Assembly (NCBI GenBank): GCA_036924285.1
Contig: JAYKYS010000001.1
Span: 28,395,501 to 28,459,500 of the forward strand
DNA from: Asterella californica
Taxonomy: Eukaryota > Streptophyta > Marchantiopsida > Marchantiales > Aytoniaceae
Direction of reading: 5' to 3'
DNA: 64,000 bases
Position numbers and translations under genes: made by a program. Below, piece by piece: positions 44,895-56,095 of this stretch (position 1 is the stretch's first letter; every line of letters starts with the position of its first letter). The notes below the pieces were generated by a model. It did not search any database, was not told where the DNA came from, and saw nothing but the letters and a program-made list of their open reading frames with translations.

Positions 44895-47101
44895 CTAGCC
44901 TTCTTGCCTTTCCAATGAACTCAAATAGCGCCCAAGATCCAACCACTCGCCATCATACACAGTTTCCTCAAAAAACTCCAACGGAGCTGCAAAACAGCTT
45001 CTATCTCTTCTAGCAAGAGCACTAGAATAGAACTCTGTTCCCTCATCCTCCTGATCATCTATCATTTCTTTCTCATCGTAATACCTAGCCCTTGATAACA
45101 TATCTGTCACAGGATTGTCCTTCCCTGCAATATGTCTAAACTCTGGGTTCAAGGACTTGATATATGCTATCCACCTCAACTTAGCAATATCTGGAGTTGT
45201 ACAGCTAGTGATCATTCTTAAGAGAGGTAAACAATCTGTCTCTACAACCACATGTTCTCCTATCAAGTATTCCTTGTCACTCTTCATCGCAGTAACTACT
45301 CCCCATAGCTCTCTCTTGACCTGAGGGTAGTTTCTCTGACGTGAACTTAACACCTTAGCTCCAAAACGCACCACATATCTATTTCCATCCTCATCATCTT
45401 GTCCTATAGCCCATCCAATGCCAATGGGACTAGTATCAACAATAAGGATAACAGATCTGCCCAACTCATATGTTACCTTCCGTAGAGTTGGTGGTGAAGC
45501 CAAAAGATCCTTCAACTTCCTCATAGACTCGCTTTGCTCCTCTTGCCACTGAAATCTTTGCCCCTTCCTCAGCAACTTGTACAACGGATGTGCTACATGT
45601 GCAAAGTGTGGAATCCATATATGGTAAAACACACATGCACCTAGAAACCTTCTCATCTCGGTAACTGACCCACATGTCTCCTTCATCCTTCGAATGGCAT
45701 CAACCTTGTTTGGACAAGGTTTCCGACCATAAGACCCACATAGGTGCCCCACAATCAACACCTCTTGTTCTCCAAATACAGACTTTGCTCCTGATAAAGT
45801 CGAATGAACCTCCTCCAGTCGACTCAGTATCTTATCACAGTCAACTATATGATCCGCAACAAACTTACAGCACCCCCTCTGATCAATTACCTCATTCTTC
45901 TCCTCCTCAGCACATCTTTTGATCGGCAGATCATCAAGGAATGGCATAGTATTTTCAGGAATGAAGTCCCTCAAAACTTTGTTCATGCCATTCATCATAT
46001 GTGCTACAGAATTGGTAGCACCTTGTGGCAAGGTGCACATCCTTAGTAATCCCAAAGGTGTCCTCATTGTAGTCAAGTCTCTACTCTCAGAGGATAACTG
46101 AAACTGATCGTACCCTGAATATAAGTCTCCCATTGAATAGATAGCACGACCAGCAAAAGCCTCTGCAAACTCGTCTACAATAGGTCCTATACCCATATTC
46201 TTGATAGTCACCTTGTTAACTGGCTGCATATCTTGAATGAATCTCAAAGCTCCACTCTTCTTCGGAACAGTAAACCATCTGCTAGAGTAGGGAGCTATAG
46301 ATGGTTCCAAGATACCCATCCTAATCCTCTCATTGAGCAAGTCTATCAGCTTTGGTAGATGAGCTCTAGGTACAAGGATAGGACGTAGATTCCAAGGCAC
46401 ATGCGGTATAGTAAAGATTACCATAGGTGCAACTACACTTGGATCTACACATCCTACTTCATGTGACTCAAACGCAAACGCCTTACCATGCTTAGATAGC
46501 ATCTCCCTGAAGCTCTTCTTCTCTTGCTCAGTAAGAAATCCATCACCTCCAATCCTCAGCTCCTTCAGTGTTGTTTCTGTGAACTGGTGCCCAATTCTTC
46601 TCGGTCCTCTGAGCGTCGGTTCTCGTGCAGCTTGCTCCATCTTCTGATTGTAATCGAGTGGTAAAGGCAAAGTCACTGGTTTGACTTTCTTTACCACTGA
46701 CTTGTACTTGGTCTCCACATACACCTCTTGTCGATCTATAAACTTATCAATTACATCATAAAGCTCCTTGGAGCTCACTCTCACCACTCTATCTACATCA
46801 TCTATAGAACTTTCTACTATAGATTTCAACTCCCCTATAGTATCTACCAAATACTGCTCTTCAAACACCCCAGATATGTATTCATCTCCTGCTAACTCTC
46901 CACTATCCCACAAAGACTGCTGTATATACTTCACATGTTGCCTCTCAAACCTCTTCAGATTCTCAACCTTCATATAACACACTGATCCACACGATGTCAG
47001 TCCTAAGAAGCTAGTGGATAAAGCTTCCTGCTCTACTGGATCAGGCGAGAATCTTATCTCTACTGTACCGTTGAAGTCTCGCTCTTCAATGGTACTCTGC
47101 C
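44895..47101 (-). CDS. pol: Reverse transcriptase and RNase H of C2
   Basis: Entered by -1 frameshifting at 47102; the frame opens directly after an upstream TAG. It is also open from a GTG at 46982 with the first ATG at 46973. RT motifs: WFTVPKKSGALRFIQDMQPVN, the palm Asp in SMGDLYSGYDQFQL, RMCTLPQGATNSVAHMM and the catalytic FLDDLPIK, where most Ty3/gypsy elements have Y-x-DD. RNase H has all three acidic residues: IVDTSPIGIGWAIG, KRELWGVV and ETDCLPLLR. This copies element RNA into DNA. The reading frame is clean until the TAG at 44895. Confidence 0.85.
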
Positions 47102-48565
47102 AAAACCCCTAGACTCTCTAAACTCTTGAGTAATCTTAGGTAGTGGACGATCTCTCAAGCTATCACGATTCCTCTCATGTTCTGCAGCAACGGTAAAAAA
47201 CTGAACAGCTCTCTTACCGTCTCTACTACGTATCCTAGCATAGGCTGAACCATCATCCATAACTCGTGTCTCCATTCTAACAGCAGTAATGTAAGGCTGC
47301 CCTAGAATGATAGGATAGGTTGACATGTCTTGCACAAAGAAATTCTGAACATCACTGATGTCACCCACAGTTACCTTGATGTTGGGACAAGCACCATAGA
47401 GTTCTCCCCTCTGGTTGTTGGCAGCACGGATAAGCCATCCATGGTCGGTGTCTATGGGCCATCTCCCACGCTTGTACAGCTCCTTAGACATCAAATTAAT
47501 CTCTGAGCCATGATCAATCAACGCCACCACAGGTTCCTCTAGATCTCCCAACTTTACCAAGGTCTTTGTGGTTGCTCTTGCCCAATGGTTGTGAGAGTAA
47601 TGGCTCTTCTGCGATGCTTCCACCTCATCTTCAAACCTCACGTGCTGATAGGATCTCCCTTCTGATACTTGAGAGCAGTAACCAGCAATCTCATCTTCCT
47701 CATCCTCCGACAATTTGGTCCCTAGAGCGTTAAGCGTAGCTGCTTCACCCAAAATTTGACGTTTCCTCTTGATGATATCTATGATAACCTCATGGAACTC
47801 ACGCTTTGCAATCCCAAGAATCTCACCCAAGGTAAACTCAACCTTCCCATTCAAGATACGATTCTCTAACACCTGCTTCAAGTCTGTAGCAATCTCAATG
47901 TCAGACTGAAGTTTATATGCAGGCATCTTACCCTTCTCCTTGCTTCTCTCCTTCTCCTTTGGTGTTGTAGGTGGTAGATCCTCCATAGTCTCCTCCCGAG
48001 TAGGTGTTGTCTCCTGCCTTGCCTCTGGTCTAGCCCTTTCACTCCTTGTAGCAGGTCGTTTGGCTGTAGAAGCCTCACCTGCATCCTCTCTCCTACGTTT
48101 TTCTTCTAGTACAGCTTCATGATGACTTCTTGCAACATAAGCATGCACTGACATAGTGTCTACAGGGTCATTCCATCCTGTAGTTTCTCGAATTGAGTTA
48201 CCAACCCTTCGTAGCACATCCTTGTCTAGCTCTGTTCTAGCTACGGACCGCACTACATCAGACCACAACCCAGTAGTCCCTTTCTCTCTCTCCATCTCCA
48301 CTTTCACTCCACAGGTAGCAGCATTCACAAGAGAAACAGCATGTGATGCTGATATCTCATTCACAAGTCTCTTCATACCACCCTTGCCAAAGTTGGTTCC
48401 CAACATCATCCCAGTCTCTCTCAGATGGATCTTACCATCTTTGAAGAAGATCAGATCCTTCCTCAATGCATCTGAAAACTCCCCACAATCTCTTCTTACA
48501 TGGTCTAGGCTATCACACCATATACAACGATGAACAAAGCCTTCTCTCATCTGAGGTCTCTGCAT
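47060..48565 (-). CDS. Zinc-knuckle and protease part of Gag-Pro (C2)
   Basis: 501 codons from an ATG at 48565. A CX2CX4HX4C knuckle (CIWCDSLDHVRRDC) lies at residues 14-27. A long charged linker follows, with Arg/Glu- and Thr/Pro-rich tracts. The retropepsin-like domain near residues 330-440 has VALIDHGSEINLMSK (D-H-G where D-T/S-G is usual) and YPIILGQPYI. It is in the same frame as the upstream gag and separated only by a TAG (48572-48574), so both form one gag-pro unit. It ends with a TAG directly after the frameshift stem-loop. Confidence 0.75.
   Translation of the reverse strand: MQRPQMREGFVHRCIWCDSLDHVRRDCGEFSDALRKDLIFFKDGKIHLRETGMMLGTNFGKGGMKRLVNEISASHAVSLVNAATCGVKVEMEREKGTTGLWSDVVRSVARTELDKDVLRRVGNSIRETTGWNDPVDTMSVHAYVARSHHEAVLEEKRRREDAGEASTAKRPATRSERARPEARQETTPTREETMEDLPPTTPKEKERSKEKGKMPAYKLQSDIEIATDLKQVLENRILNGKVEFTLGEILGIAKREFHEVIIDIIKRKRQILGEAATLNALGTKLSEDEEDEIAGYCSQVSEGRSYQHVRFEDEVEASQKSHYSHNHWARATTKTLVKLGDLEEPVVALIDHGSEINLMSKELYKRGRWPIDTDHGWLIRAANNQRGELYGACPNIKVTVGDISDVQNFFVQDMSTYPIILGQPYITAVRMETRVMDDGSAYARIRSRDGKRAVQFFTVAAEHERNRDSLRDRPLPKITQEFRESRGFGRVPLKSETSTVQ
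47065..47108 (-). promoter_or_regulatory. Programmed -1 ribosomal frameshift signal
   Basis: On the coding strand, G GGT TTT (47108-47102) is in phase with the protease frame. A 6-base spacer follows, then a stem of 12 positions with one mismatch (47084-47095 with 47065-47076) and a 7-base loop. A -1 slip there enters exactly the RT frame, whose last stop (TAG) lies immediately upstream of the heptamer. Element C1 keeps the heptamer, spacer and loop, and its stem differs by paired changes (C-G to U-A, A-U to G-U). Confidence 0.75.
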
Positions 48566-48571
48566 AGCAGG

Positions 48572-49432
48572 CTATACATTCTGCTCCTTCTCTTCTAACC
48601 TAGTGAGCTTAAACTTAAGCTCTTTCATACCCTTAATCAACTCATCAAGCGGTGAGTCTTCCTCTCTAGCAATTACCAAAGCGGGCTTAGTAGGCAATTG
48701 CTTGACAAGAATTATCAGAGGTGCCGCTTCACTTACCACCACCTTGTCCCTTCTTCTCTGTCTCTTGGTCAGCAAAGAAACAGCCTCTTCGACCTCCTTC
48801 CAATCAGTCTTCAATCCTCTCTCCTCACTCTTGTCTTCCAGCAACAGCTCAAGCTTTTCCTGAATAGTCACGTCCGCTGCCTGTAGGAAGAGCTCGGTCT
48901 TCTCCACCTCTAGTGTAAGCTTCTCTGTCCTAGAAAGCTGAGCATACTGACGATCAAACTCCATTAACAACTCATTTACAGACAAACTTTTGTTAGGCTT
49001 CACCACCCACTCCAAGAATGTTCTCTTGGTCACCCTCTCGGAATCTTCAGTGTAGTACTCTTCCTTCAAAGCGCGCATAAAGCTCTCGCAACTCTGTCCT
49101 TGCTGCTGCTTGAGCTCCTTCACACGCCCACGAATCTCAGGGACAACAGCAAGTTCAAAGTTCTCCACCATCTCCTTCTCAGGTACCTTGTTCACCTCCA
49201 TTTCCCTAGCATAATATCGCACGTACTTGGAAATATTTGTCCCCTTGAACTGGTCCATCTGATGCACCACAGATTGCAACGCCTTGGTTGCTAATACCTC
49301 CTTCCTCTCTGTGCTCTGCTGCTGCTGCATAAACATGGAAAAAGCTTGGAACATCTTCATCGTAGCAGCATCCAACTGAACAGGTTGCTAAGCAGCAGCA
49401 ACACCTCCACTTGACGATCCTTGGTTGGCCAT
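48572..49432 (-). pseudogene. gag: Gag of C2
   Basis: The frame from the ATG at 49432 (MANQGSSSGG) is broken by a TAG at 49388-49390 in a Gln-rich stretch, and reopens with the first downstream ATG at 49360. The product is helical and charged: Q-rich start, DQFKGTNISKYVRYYAREME, then retrotransposon-gag-like helices to residue 150, and a Lys/Glu-rich C-terminus. A second TAG (48572-48574) separates it from the knuckle-protease frame. Both stops look like CAG to TAG changes. Confidence 0.7.
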
Positions 49433-49479
49433 GATATCTGATCCTGTAACACTCTCAAGAAAACTCCCACCCTAGGTGT

Positions 49480-49497
49480 TTCACGTCGAGTTCACCA
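49480..49497 (-). other. Primer-binding site, tRNA-Trp type
   Basis: On the coding strand TGGTGAACTCGACGTGAA, 11 bases inside the 5' LTR end. It matches the complement of the plant nuclear tRNA-Trp 3' end as I recall it (..TTCACGTCGGGTTCACCA) with one difference. The offset is larger than the usual 0-5 bases. Confidence 0.6.
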
Positions 49498-49508
49498 AAA
49501 AGAGAGTA

Positions 49509-50790
49509 TGTCGGAGTGTGATCCGTCTACCTAGGAAAGCGCCGGGCTTCTGGCTGTGGTTGTTTACTCAAGAGGTTGGCTTTCAGGTCACAACAAGAGC
49601 TATAAACACTCACACAGGAGTGTAGGATCCTCTAATATGCTCAAAAGGTGAAATTTAGGTCTCACTAGTAGTAATAGGTTTAGACGGTGAACTTTGGTAC
49701 TCAAAGAGAGGAAAACTATGAAGGTTTAGACTTCTAAACTTCCCCTACATGTAAATGAGGTACTACTGAACACACACACGAAGTTTCAGCCTGAGATTGA
49801 ATTCTAGCACCGAGATGTTGACAGAAAAGTTCTGAGTAAGAGAATTATGGCAATTTCTGGTACCTAGATAGCTATTCTGACCTAGAACAGAGAATTGGCT
49901 CGATGAATTTCAAATATTCTCACAGTATTTGAAGTCTACAGGATGCTGAACATCCCTGTGAAGTTGGGACTCCTGAATGTACACAGAACTTCAGATCTCC
50001 TCCTCTGAAGTCGCTGCTCTAGATTAAGAGCTTTTCAGACCCCCTCTGCTTCAGCGGCCGCCCTAAATTACTCAGTTACTCAATCGATATGAAACTTTTT
50101 GGGAAATCGTAGCCTTGCTGGCAGAGAACGCAACCACGAAGTTTTGAAGCGATTGTTTCAATTCTGCTGCAAGTGACACTGAAAACCCCAAAATCAACAA
50201 AAGTGAAGCAGTTTTGGCATAATCCGAACTTCAATTGGTCATAACTTCATCTTTATTGCCTCAAATCGATCAAAAATTTCACTGGAAGTGCTTGGCATGA
50301 CGAGACCTCTCTCCTTGTGCTCTCAGATTTCGAAGATCCCTCACCAAATGCTCGAACTCCACTCTAGAGCTATGTTTCTAAATTTAGAGTTAAACTAAAG
50401 AGAAAAACAGACCAATGGGAGTTCATAGCTCCACTTGGTTGTCCTTTAGTACCCTAAACTACCTGGTAACTTATCTACACTCATAGGCTACCACGTCAAG
50501 CCCCCTAGAGTGCCAGCGTAAAACTTAAACTACCTAAAACGACACGCAGCCCCGAAAAATAACTTAAATCAGCTAGAAAGCGTGCATGGGCGACACGTAA
50601 ATACAACCCATGAGCTTAGCCCTATCAACATGGTAATCAACCTACTAAGACTCAAAATAGTGTTAACACCGTATGCAAAGGTGTCAAACATATACATAAA
50701 CGACTAGAAGTAATAAGAGCTAACTTCTAGAACTACTAAACTCAAACGTCGGAGTAGAAATATAACATGTAGCCGCCAAGTAGTGCGACA
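49509..50790 (-). repeat. 5' LTR of C2, uninverted form
   Basis: 1282 bases with TGTCGG and GCGACA ends. Its central block is in the same orientation as in the C1 LTR, so this is the ancestral arrangement. Confidence 0.9.
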
Positions 50791-51298
50791 GCGGCATGAG
50801 ATTCAAATGAAGTAACCACTGCGTGAGCTGTTCTCTACACCTGAAAACATGGCAACATTGAGCTTACACACATTCAAGCGTGAGTTCTTCCCTACATTTG
50901 GAAACACGGCAAAAGTGAGCGCTGATTGATAAACGTGGAATGCAGAGCTTCAAATAACGAATCGGAGTCGTATTCGGGAAAGCACGATACCTCCACTAAA
51001 CTCTGGGTCCTGCTAAATGACTTCTACACCGAACTGTCTCGAGAAGTCTTTGCGAGAAAAGAATTTTTGAATTTTGAATACATGAAAGTACGTATCACAT
51101 TAACACGTGGCACGTACTACAAAACAAATTAACGTGTCCATTAATCTACGGCCAAAACCGTCACGGACAGTGCGACGAGACCCGTGGGTCATTTCTGCGG
51201 GTACCTCCGGACCCACCCGCATCCAAACTGGCTGTTGTCCGGAACTATAGCCAGCGGGTCGTGGAATAAACACTAGGTCTTTAACTTTGACACCCCCT
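50791..51298. other. Right end of the Harbinger element
   Basis: Resumes directly after the nested gypsy element (GCGG duplication) and ends with the terminal inverted repeat at 51279-51298. It probably holds the transposase promoter. No coding frame is supported. Confidence 0.6.
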
Positions 51299-52653
51299 AA
51301 TACTAGTTCAGCTAAAAGTGGAATACTCAACAATACTAGTTCTAGATCCTTCCCTTCTCACCTCGAATAATTTTATTACCAAATCTTCATAGATGTCGTT
51401 TGAGATGATATTCACCTCGAATATAAAAAGTGGAAGGATGCAGATCCATGCCATCCAAAGCTAAACTTTCAGAAAAAGAGATACTCCGTGTGAAACTATA
51501 GTATGTCCTGAACCGGAGTTCATAGGGAGAGATATTAATATCCCCAGCCGTCAAGATCTCCACCTTGTGACGTTTCCACAAAGAGATTCTGCCAGGCCAA
51601 GCCCTGTCACACATGTGGGCTCATGCTGCATCCGCTCTGTGTCATGAGCTTTTCTCCACAACGTCAACGTTGTGGATGGGCCAAGAGGGGCATGACTCCA
51701 CCTCACCATTTATTCCTGTCACGAGCCGGACACTATGGTCAAACCGTACTTGTTACGGCTTCAGCGCATGTCAAATCATCTACCTTTCTATTTATGGTGC
51801 GTATTTAACCTCATGCAAGAAGAAGAAGAGTCCCGAATGCCACTCAATGTCCACACTCCACAGTCCAGAGATATGAACAGCCTCGAGCAGACTTTAGAGT
51901 ATAGTCAAATTGCTTTTCACAGTGCATGTCAAATCTTTTTGAGCCGACTTAGCCGACTTTCAAAGTTTTGAGCCGACTTTCACATGGATAACGAGCTCAA
52001 AGATGGAAGTGAGTGTAACGTACGGGAACTTAGGACCCCTTGAGAATCTTTCAGTTATGGTATCCTGAATCCCCTGATGTAGGAGACAGACGATACCCTG
52101 CTGTCTCAAGTCGTTCATAGCCAACTTGCGCTCGGACAAGCGTGGACCTCAGAGTTTGACAAGCTTCAAAGCTGTTCTCGTACGTTGCTTCTGCATTGAC
52201 AAATTGAAAGCGGTATTTTTCTCTACTGGCTTCTGCCAAAGAGACTTTCAGTGCGGCCCTTGACCGTCTTCTCAAGCTCGGTAATCTAGTCACTGCAGAG
52301 GATATTCCGCAAAATTGTTCGAGCACATTATTCAGTCCAACGATGTTGATATAACACGCTAAGAACTTGAACTACCTCCCTGAGGCGAGGATTAGCTAGG
52401 CATTCGATAATCGTCGAGTTTGTTTGTTTTGTTTCTTTTTTCCCTTCTTCTTCCTCTCCGATTTAAACTACAAGATCCTCTCCTTCAGCTCAGACAGCAG
52501 ATACAGAACTGCGGAGAAACCATTCGTTTCCAATAACGGCAAGAAGATGAGTCGAGTAGGGTCTCACTTCTTGATGGTTTAGGTTGATCACATGCAGAAA
52601 ATCTCTGTTAGTTATCCACGTCCGACCATGAAGAGTACTAGTACGGTTCAAGT

Positions 52654-53214
52654 CTAGCGTTTCAGATGTCGACGAGGTTTAGGTTGACCAGATGCAAAGA
52701 ATGTTCTGACATTTGACTGGTTCGACGCATGCAAGTAGTTTATCATTATGAGAAGGTGGAGAATCTGGAGGTTTAAATTCGCTTGACAAAAAGCTTGTTG
52801 AAAACGTTCCGTAGAATTCCCTGATGGGTTTGTCGGATATTCTTGGCTGGGCACGATACAGGCAATAAAAATCTGCGCAAATAAGTCAGAAGATATTTTC
52901 ACCTCATTCATTCCGCTCACCATAACTTTTTTGCGTGATAGAAGATCGAGTAATTGAGAGGCATATCTACCATCATGCGTGCTTACTTGGTGGACTTCAC
53001 AAGCCTCATCCACTACGATTTCTTCTATGGTCTTGTTAGTCGACGGTCTAGTGATTGTACAAATTCCCCACCTTAGAATTCTCTCCATATTACCACTGCA
53101 GGTTTTTATGCAGAAGTACAACAGGAGACTTGAGCTGATGTAAATCTTAACATTCAACAAGGATAAAAAGATTGAAGAACAACATTCAACAAGGACTTTT
53201 GTTTCGTGCATCAT
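52654..53214 (-). CDS. Unrecognised ORF, weak
   Basis: 186 codons from an ATG at 53214. No motif is recognised. The middle third (EEIVVDEACEVHQVSTHDGR onward) has a protein-like composition, while both ends look random. It could be an exon of an unrecognised or decayed gene, or a chance frame. Confidence 0.2.
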   Translation of the reverse strand: MMHETKVLVECCSSIFLSLLNVKIYISSSLLLYFCIKTCSGNMERILRWGICTITRPSTNKTIEEIVVDEACEVHQVSTHDGRYASQLLDLLSRKKVMVSGMNEVKISSDLFAQIFIACIVPSQEYPTNPSGNSTERFQQAFCQANLNLQILHLLIMINYLHASNQSNVRTFFASGQPKPRRHLKR

Positions 53215-55964
53215 TTGTTGCAAACCTCATACAGGAGAGTTATCTCAGTATGCTATAGAAACCCGGAAGTTCCATTCGCATCAGTTTTCTCAAAAGACTC
53301 AGCTAGATATAGATGCTTCACTTTCGAGGTCGCTTGCACAGTCGAAGCACTCGAGACAAGTTGAACCATTCCACGTTTTAACTATCCACAACGGTAGGAG
53401 AGAGATATTGCCGTTGTAACTCCAGCGTCCCCAGAGGTTAGAAGATTAGAACATGGTGAAACTCGGAAGGTCATCCATCTGTGATTCTCGGATACCATTA
53501 AAAAACGGCTGATGTCAGTTATACTAGTGTGGTCTTTCGTTGCACCACATGGAAGCAAGTGGTGACCTACATGAGAGGGAGTTTGACCCCAGAAAGAGAA
53601 GGTACAAAGATTCCTTGATACAATCGCACGGAGTATCTTGTTTCCATCGTGTCGGGCAGAAGAGTCACGATACCCGCAAAGTTTGCTTCATGGGTCCACT
53701 AGGGCCAACAGCGACGCCCATGAGAAATATGATGATGTAGCTTGGAATTAAAGAAGTTTATGGGCTGGGCTTGGGTGAGATAACTCCCATGAAATCTCAT
53801 CATGGCTCGATAGATTCTCTAAGAAGCCCTGAAGATCACATGATCCCGAACAGGATAAATTCTTCCCAGCCGTAGACATGAAATGATCTTGTGATCTGTT
53901 TCTGAACAAACGTGACGACAAACGTCGGTAAGTGCACTTCCGTCCCAGGCGTTTAGGTTACACCTCGTTTCGTGTTACAAGGGCACGGTTCTGTGTTCTC
54001 ATACGCCTCCCAAGTCTTGGAAGCCGCCGACTTGAAACTTGTGATAATGGATTATTTATGCTTTAGCCACAGAGACGTGTAATAACTGCTGCCTGTCCTT
54101 CCGCCGAACGCCCGAATCGTTTCAGTCTAGGCATGTACTTTTCCATGCACTTCCTGCTAGGATCTCCTAGGCCTCCTTGATCTCACTCACTACAAAATGC
54201 TTTCCACATTCGTCCAGCTAAATATCTTGTTGGTCAGGATTTCGTCAACGACGTAATGGAGTAATTAAGATCCTCGCTGAACGTGAAGTGGAAGATGGAT
54301 ACACACATGGCTCGCTCCGTTTCACCTCGAAGATGCATTTAGTACCAGAGTGCAGAGAAAACAGTAGCAGTGAAAGAAGAATCTACATATGTGGTCCGAT
54401 CGATATCATAAGTAGACGACACACAAAGTTGATCCATAGTTCATTCACAACTCGTACAAATTACGCTTTGAAGAGAGCAACAGAAAAAGAAGGAAAAGAG
54501 ACTTACGTGACCATCTTCTAACTCTCAGATATCCAAGAGTTAATGGTCATTTTGGGAGTCTAAAGTTTGACGTGGAAAAATCGAATGTGAATGAATTTCT
54601 GGTGAGAATAATATGGACACGGTTGGTCCTCATAATGACTAAATGAGCAGTCGGATTGCAACTCGCGGGAAAAGACTTTCCATTTTGCGAACATGATATA
54701 TACATTCTTTCAAGTTTTTCACTGAAAAGAGAGAAAAGAGGGCAATCTATTAGATTCTCTCCTTGAAGAATGCTTTCCAAGCAAATGGAATTCATGGAAC
54801 GGTGATTCAGGAGAATCACATTCTTACGTATTCTTGGCTCATACAGTTTCGTATATGAAGGAAAAGCCAGTGAGATAAAGAGAGAGAATCTTACTTTGTC
54901 TGCTGGTTAGTGAGATTACCATTTTGGAACGAGAATGTGAGCCTAGACGTGATACTGAGGATAGTAGTACAGAACAGTAGTACCTTTCAGATTCTTCATC
55001 AAAACCACGAGTAATAGTACGTTAAATGGGTGGATGAACTTTCACGGACTACTGAAGTTTGGGAGAAAACTAAGGAGCTGATGCAACGGTCGAAGTTGAT
55101 AGCCTGCTCACAGTAAAGCATAGAGTTTATTCGTCCAACACCAAGGAAGCACCTAAAGAAGATGTTCTGAAATCTATGGAACGCAACGAGATAATAGGCT
55201 ACTGACATGATGCAACAAGTTTCTTTCGAGACTTGATTGTGTTCAAAGCAGCTGAAAGCAAGATCTAGCTAGCAATGTGCAAGTACAAAAGCATCTTGAG
55301 CTTCCAGTACAATCAAATATGTACATCAATTACTCGGACGAAAGAAGAGCAGCCAGGTCAAGCCCGAGGAAGTTAGTCCGACATTAAAAGCATATTACTC
55401 CAGTAACTATCATTCGTATCAGTCGATGAAAAAGTTCCTGATTGATCAACCAGCGACCAAATATTCTCTCAGAAGGACAAACATATTTCGCAACCATGTC
55501 GCTGAACTCACTGAAAGCACGTTCCTCGCTTGCAATCCAGTTGCTGACAGTAGCCTAAACTGCCAAGGCTTGCAGAAGACTAACAACGATACAACAAAGG
55601 CAACCAGAGCAGAATGTTGACAGCTTGATTGGCCACCAGATGCAGCTGGGGCCAATTGGACAGACACTACTCGACTGAGCGATCAATTCCTACATCATTG
55701 GGGTGATGAACTGTAACCATTTCGTACTCTGGACTGGTAGATGCACAAGTAGCTAATATATAATTTCACAAGGTAAGAATATGTAATACCTGAATGTCAG
55801 AGAGTGCAAAACGTCTATAGACATCCGATTGAAACAGTGGGCAAGAGATCACGGTTACGGGACCGTCCATTGAAGTATTAGGGTATAGGTTTTATAGGTT
55901 TGTTCTCAAATTTAGTGGTAGAGGCCGTCCTTGACATATTCTTACATTTCGGACTTATGTCTTC

Positions 55965-56095
55965 TCATCTGAATCCTGTAACTTTAGTTAGGGGGAGAGG
56001 TTTTGAATGGCCATAATAATTTACGTAAAATTTAAAGCAGAAACCTGTCAACGGTTACGAGAATTCTGTACTGCCAAGGATTTGAGTGGCCCTAA
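55965..56095. repeat. Dispersed repeat, copy 1
   Basis: The block CTTCTCATCTGAATCCTG followed by GGGGAGAGG-TTTTGAAT recurs at 60784-60837. The end, TTTGAGTGGCCCT, is the complement of AGGGCCACTCAAA at about 60585. It looks like a small transposon family with that terminus. Confidence 0.4.

Larger units (their letters stand above)
42276..50790 (-). mobile_element. Near-complete Ty3/gypsy element C2, nested in Harbinger
   Basis: Full structure on the minus strand: 5' LTR (49509-50790), primer-binding site, gag, zinc knuckle and protease, -1 frameshift signal, RT-RNase H, integrase, polypurine tract, 3' LTR (42276-43550). The LTR ends are TGTCG and CGACA. GCGG lies directly outside both ends (42272-42275, 50791-50794), a 4-bp candidate target duplication (5 bp is usual). 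The LTRs agree closely outside an inverted block, so the insertion is fairly recent, but stops and frameshifts make this copy non-autonomous. Confidence 0.9.
34566..51298. mobile_element. Large PIF/Harbinger transposon with cargo gene
   Basis: Both ends carry the same 20-bp inverted repeat, AGGGGGTGTCAAAGTTAAAG (34566-34585, complement 51279-51298), flanked by AAT on each side (34563-34565, 51299-51301). A 3-bp duplication is the Harbinger size, though the usual triplet is TTA/TAA. Inside lie the two diagnostic genes, a Myb/SANT-like ORF (34882-35991, +) and a DDE transposase (40882-42212, -). A four-exon gene with a phosphatase domain lies between them, and GTGCGAC arrays surround it. A Ty3/gypsy element (42276-50790) is nested within; without it the transposon is about 8.2 kb. 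Similarity between the ends does not extend past the 20-bp repeat. The transposase carries several stops, so this copy is not autonomous. Confidence 0.75.

Noticed and set aside
48572..48574. Stop-codon readthrough between gag and protease in C2
   Set aside because: TAG CCT GCT does not fit known readthrough contexts, and other TAGs in the same element are evidently decayed CAG codons.
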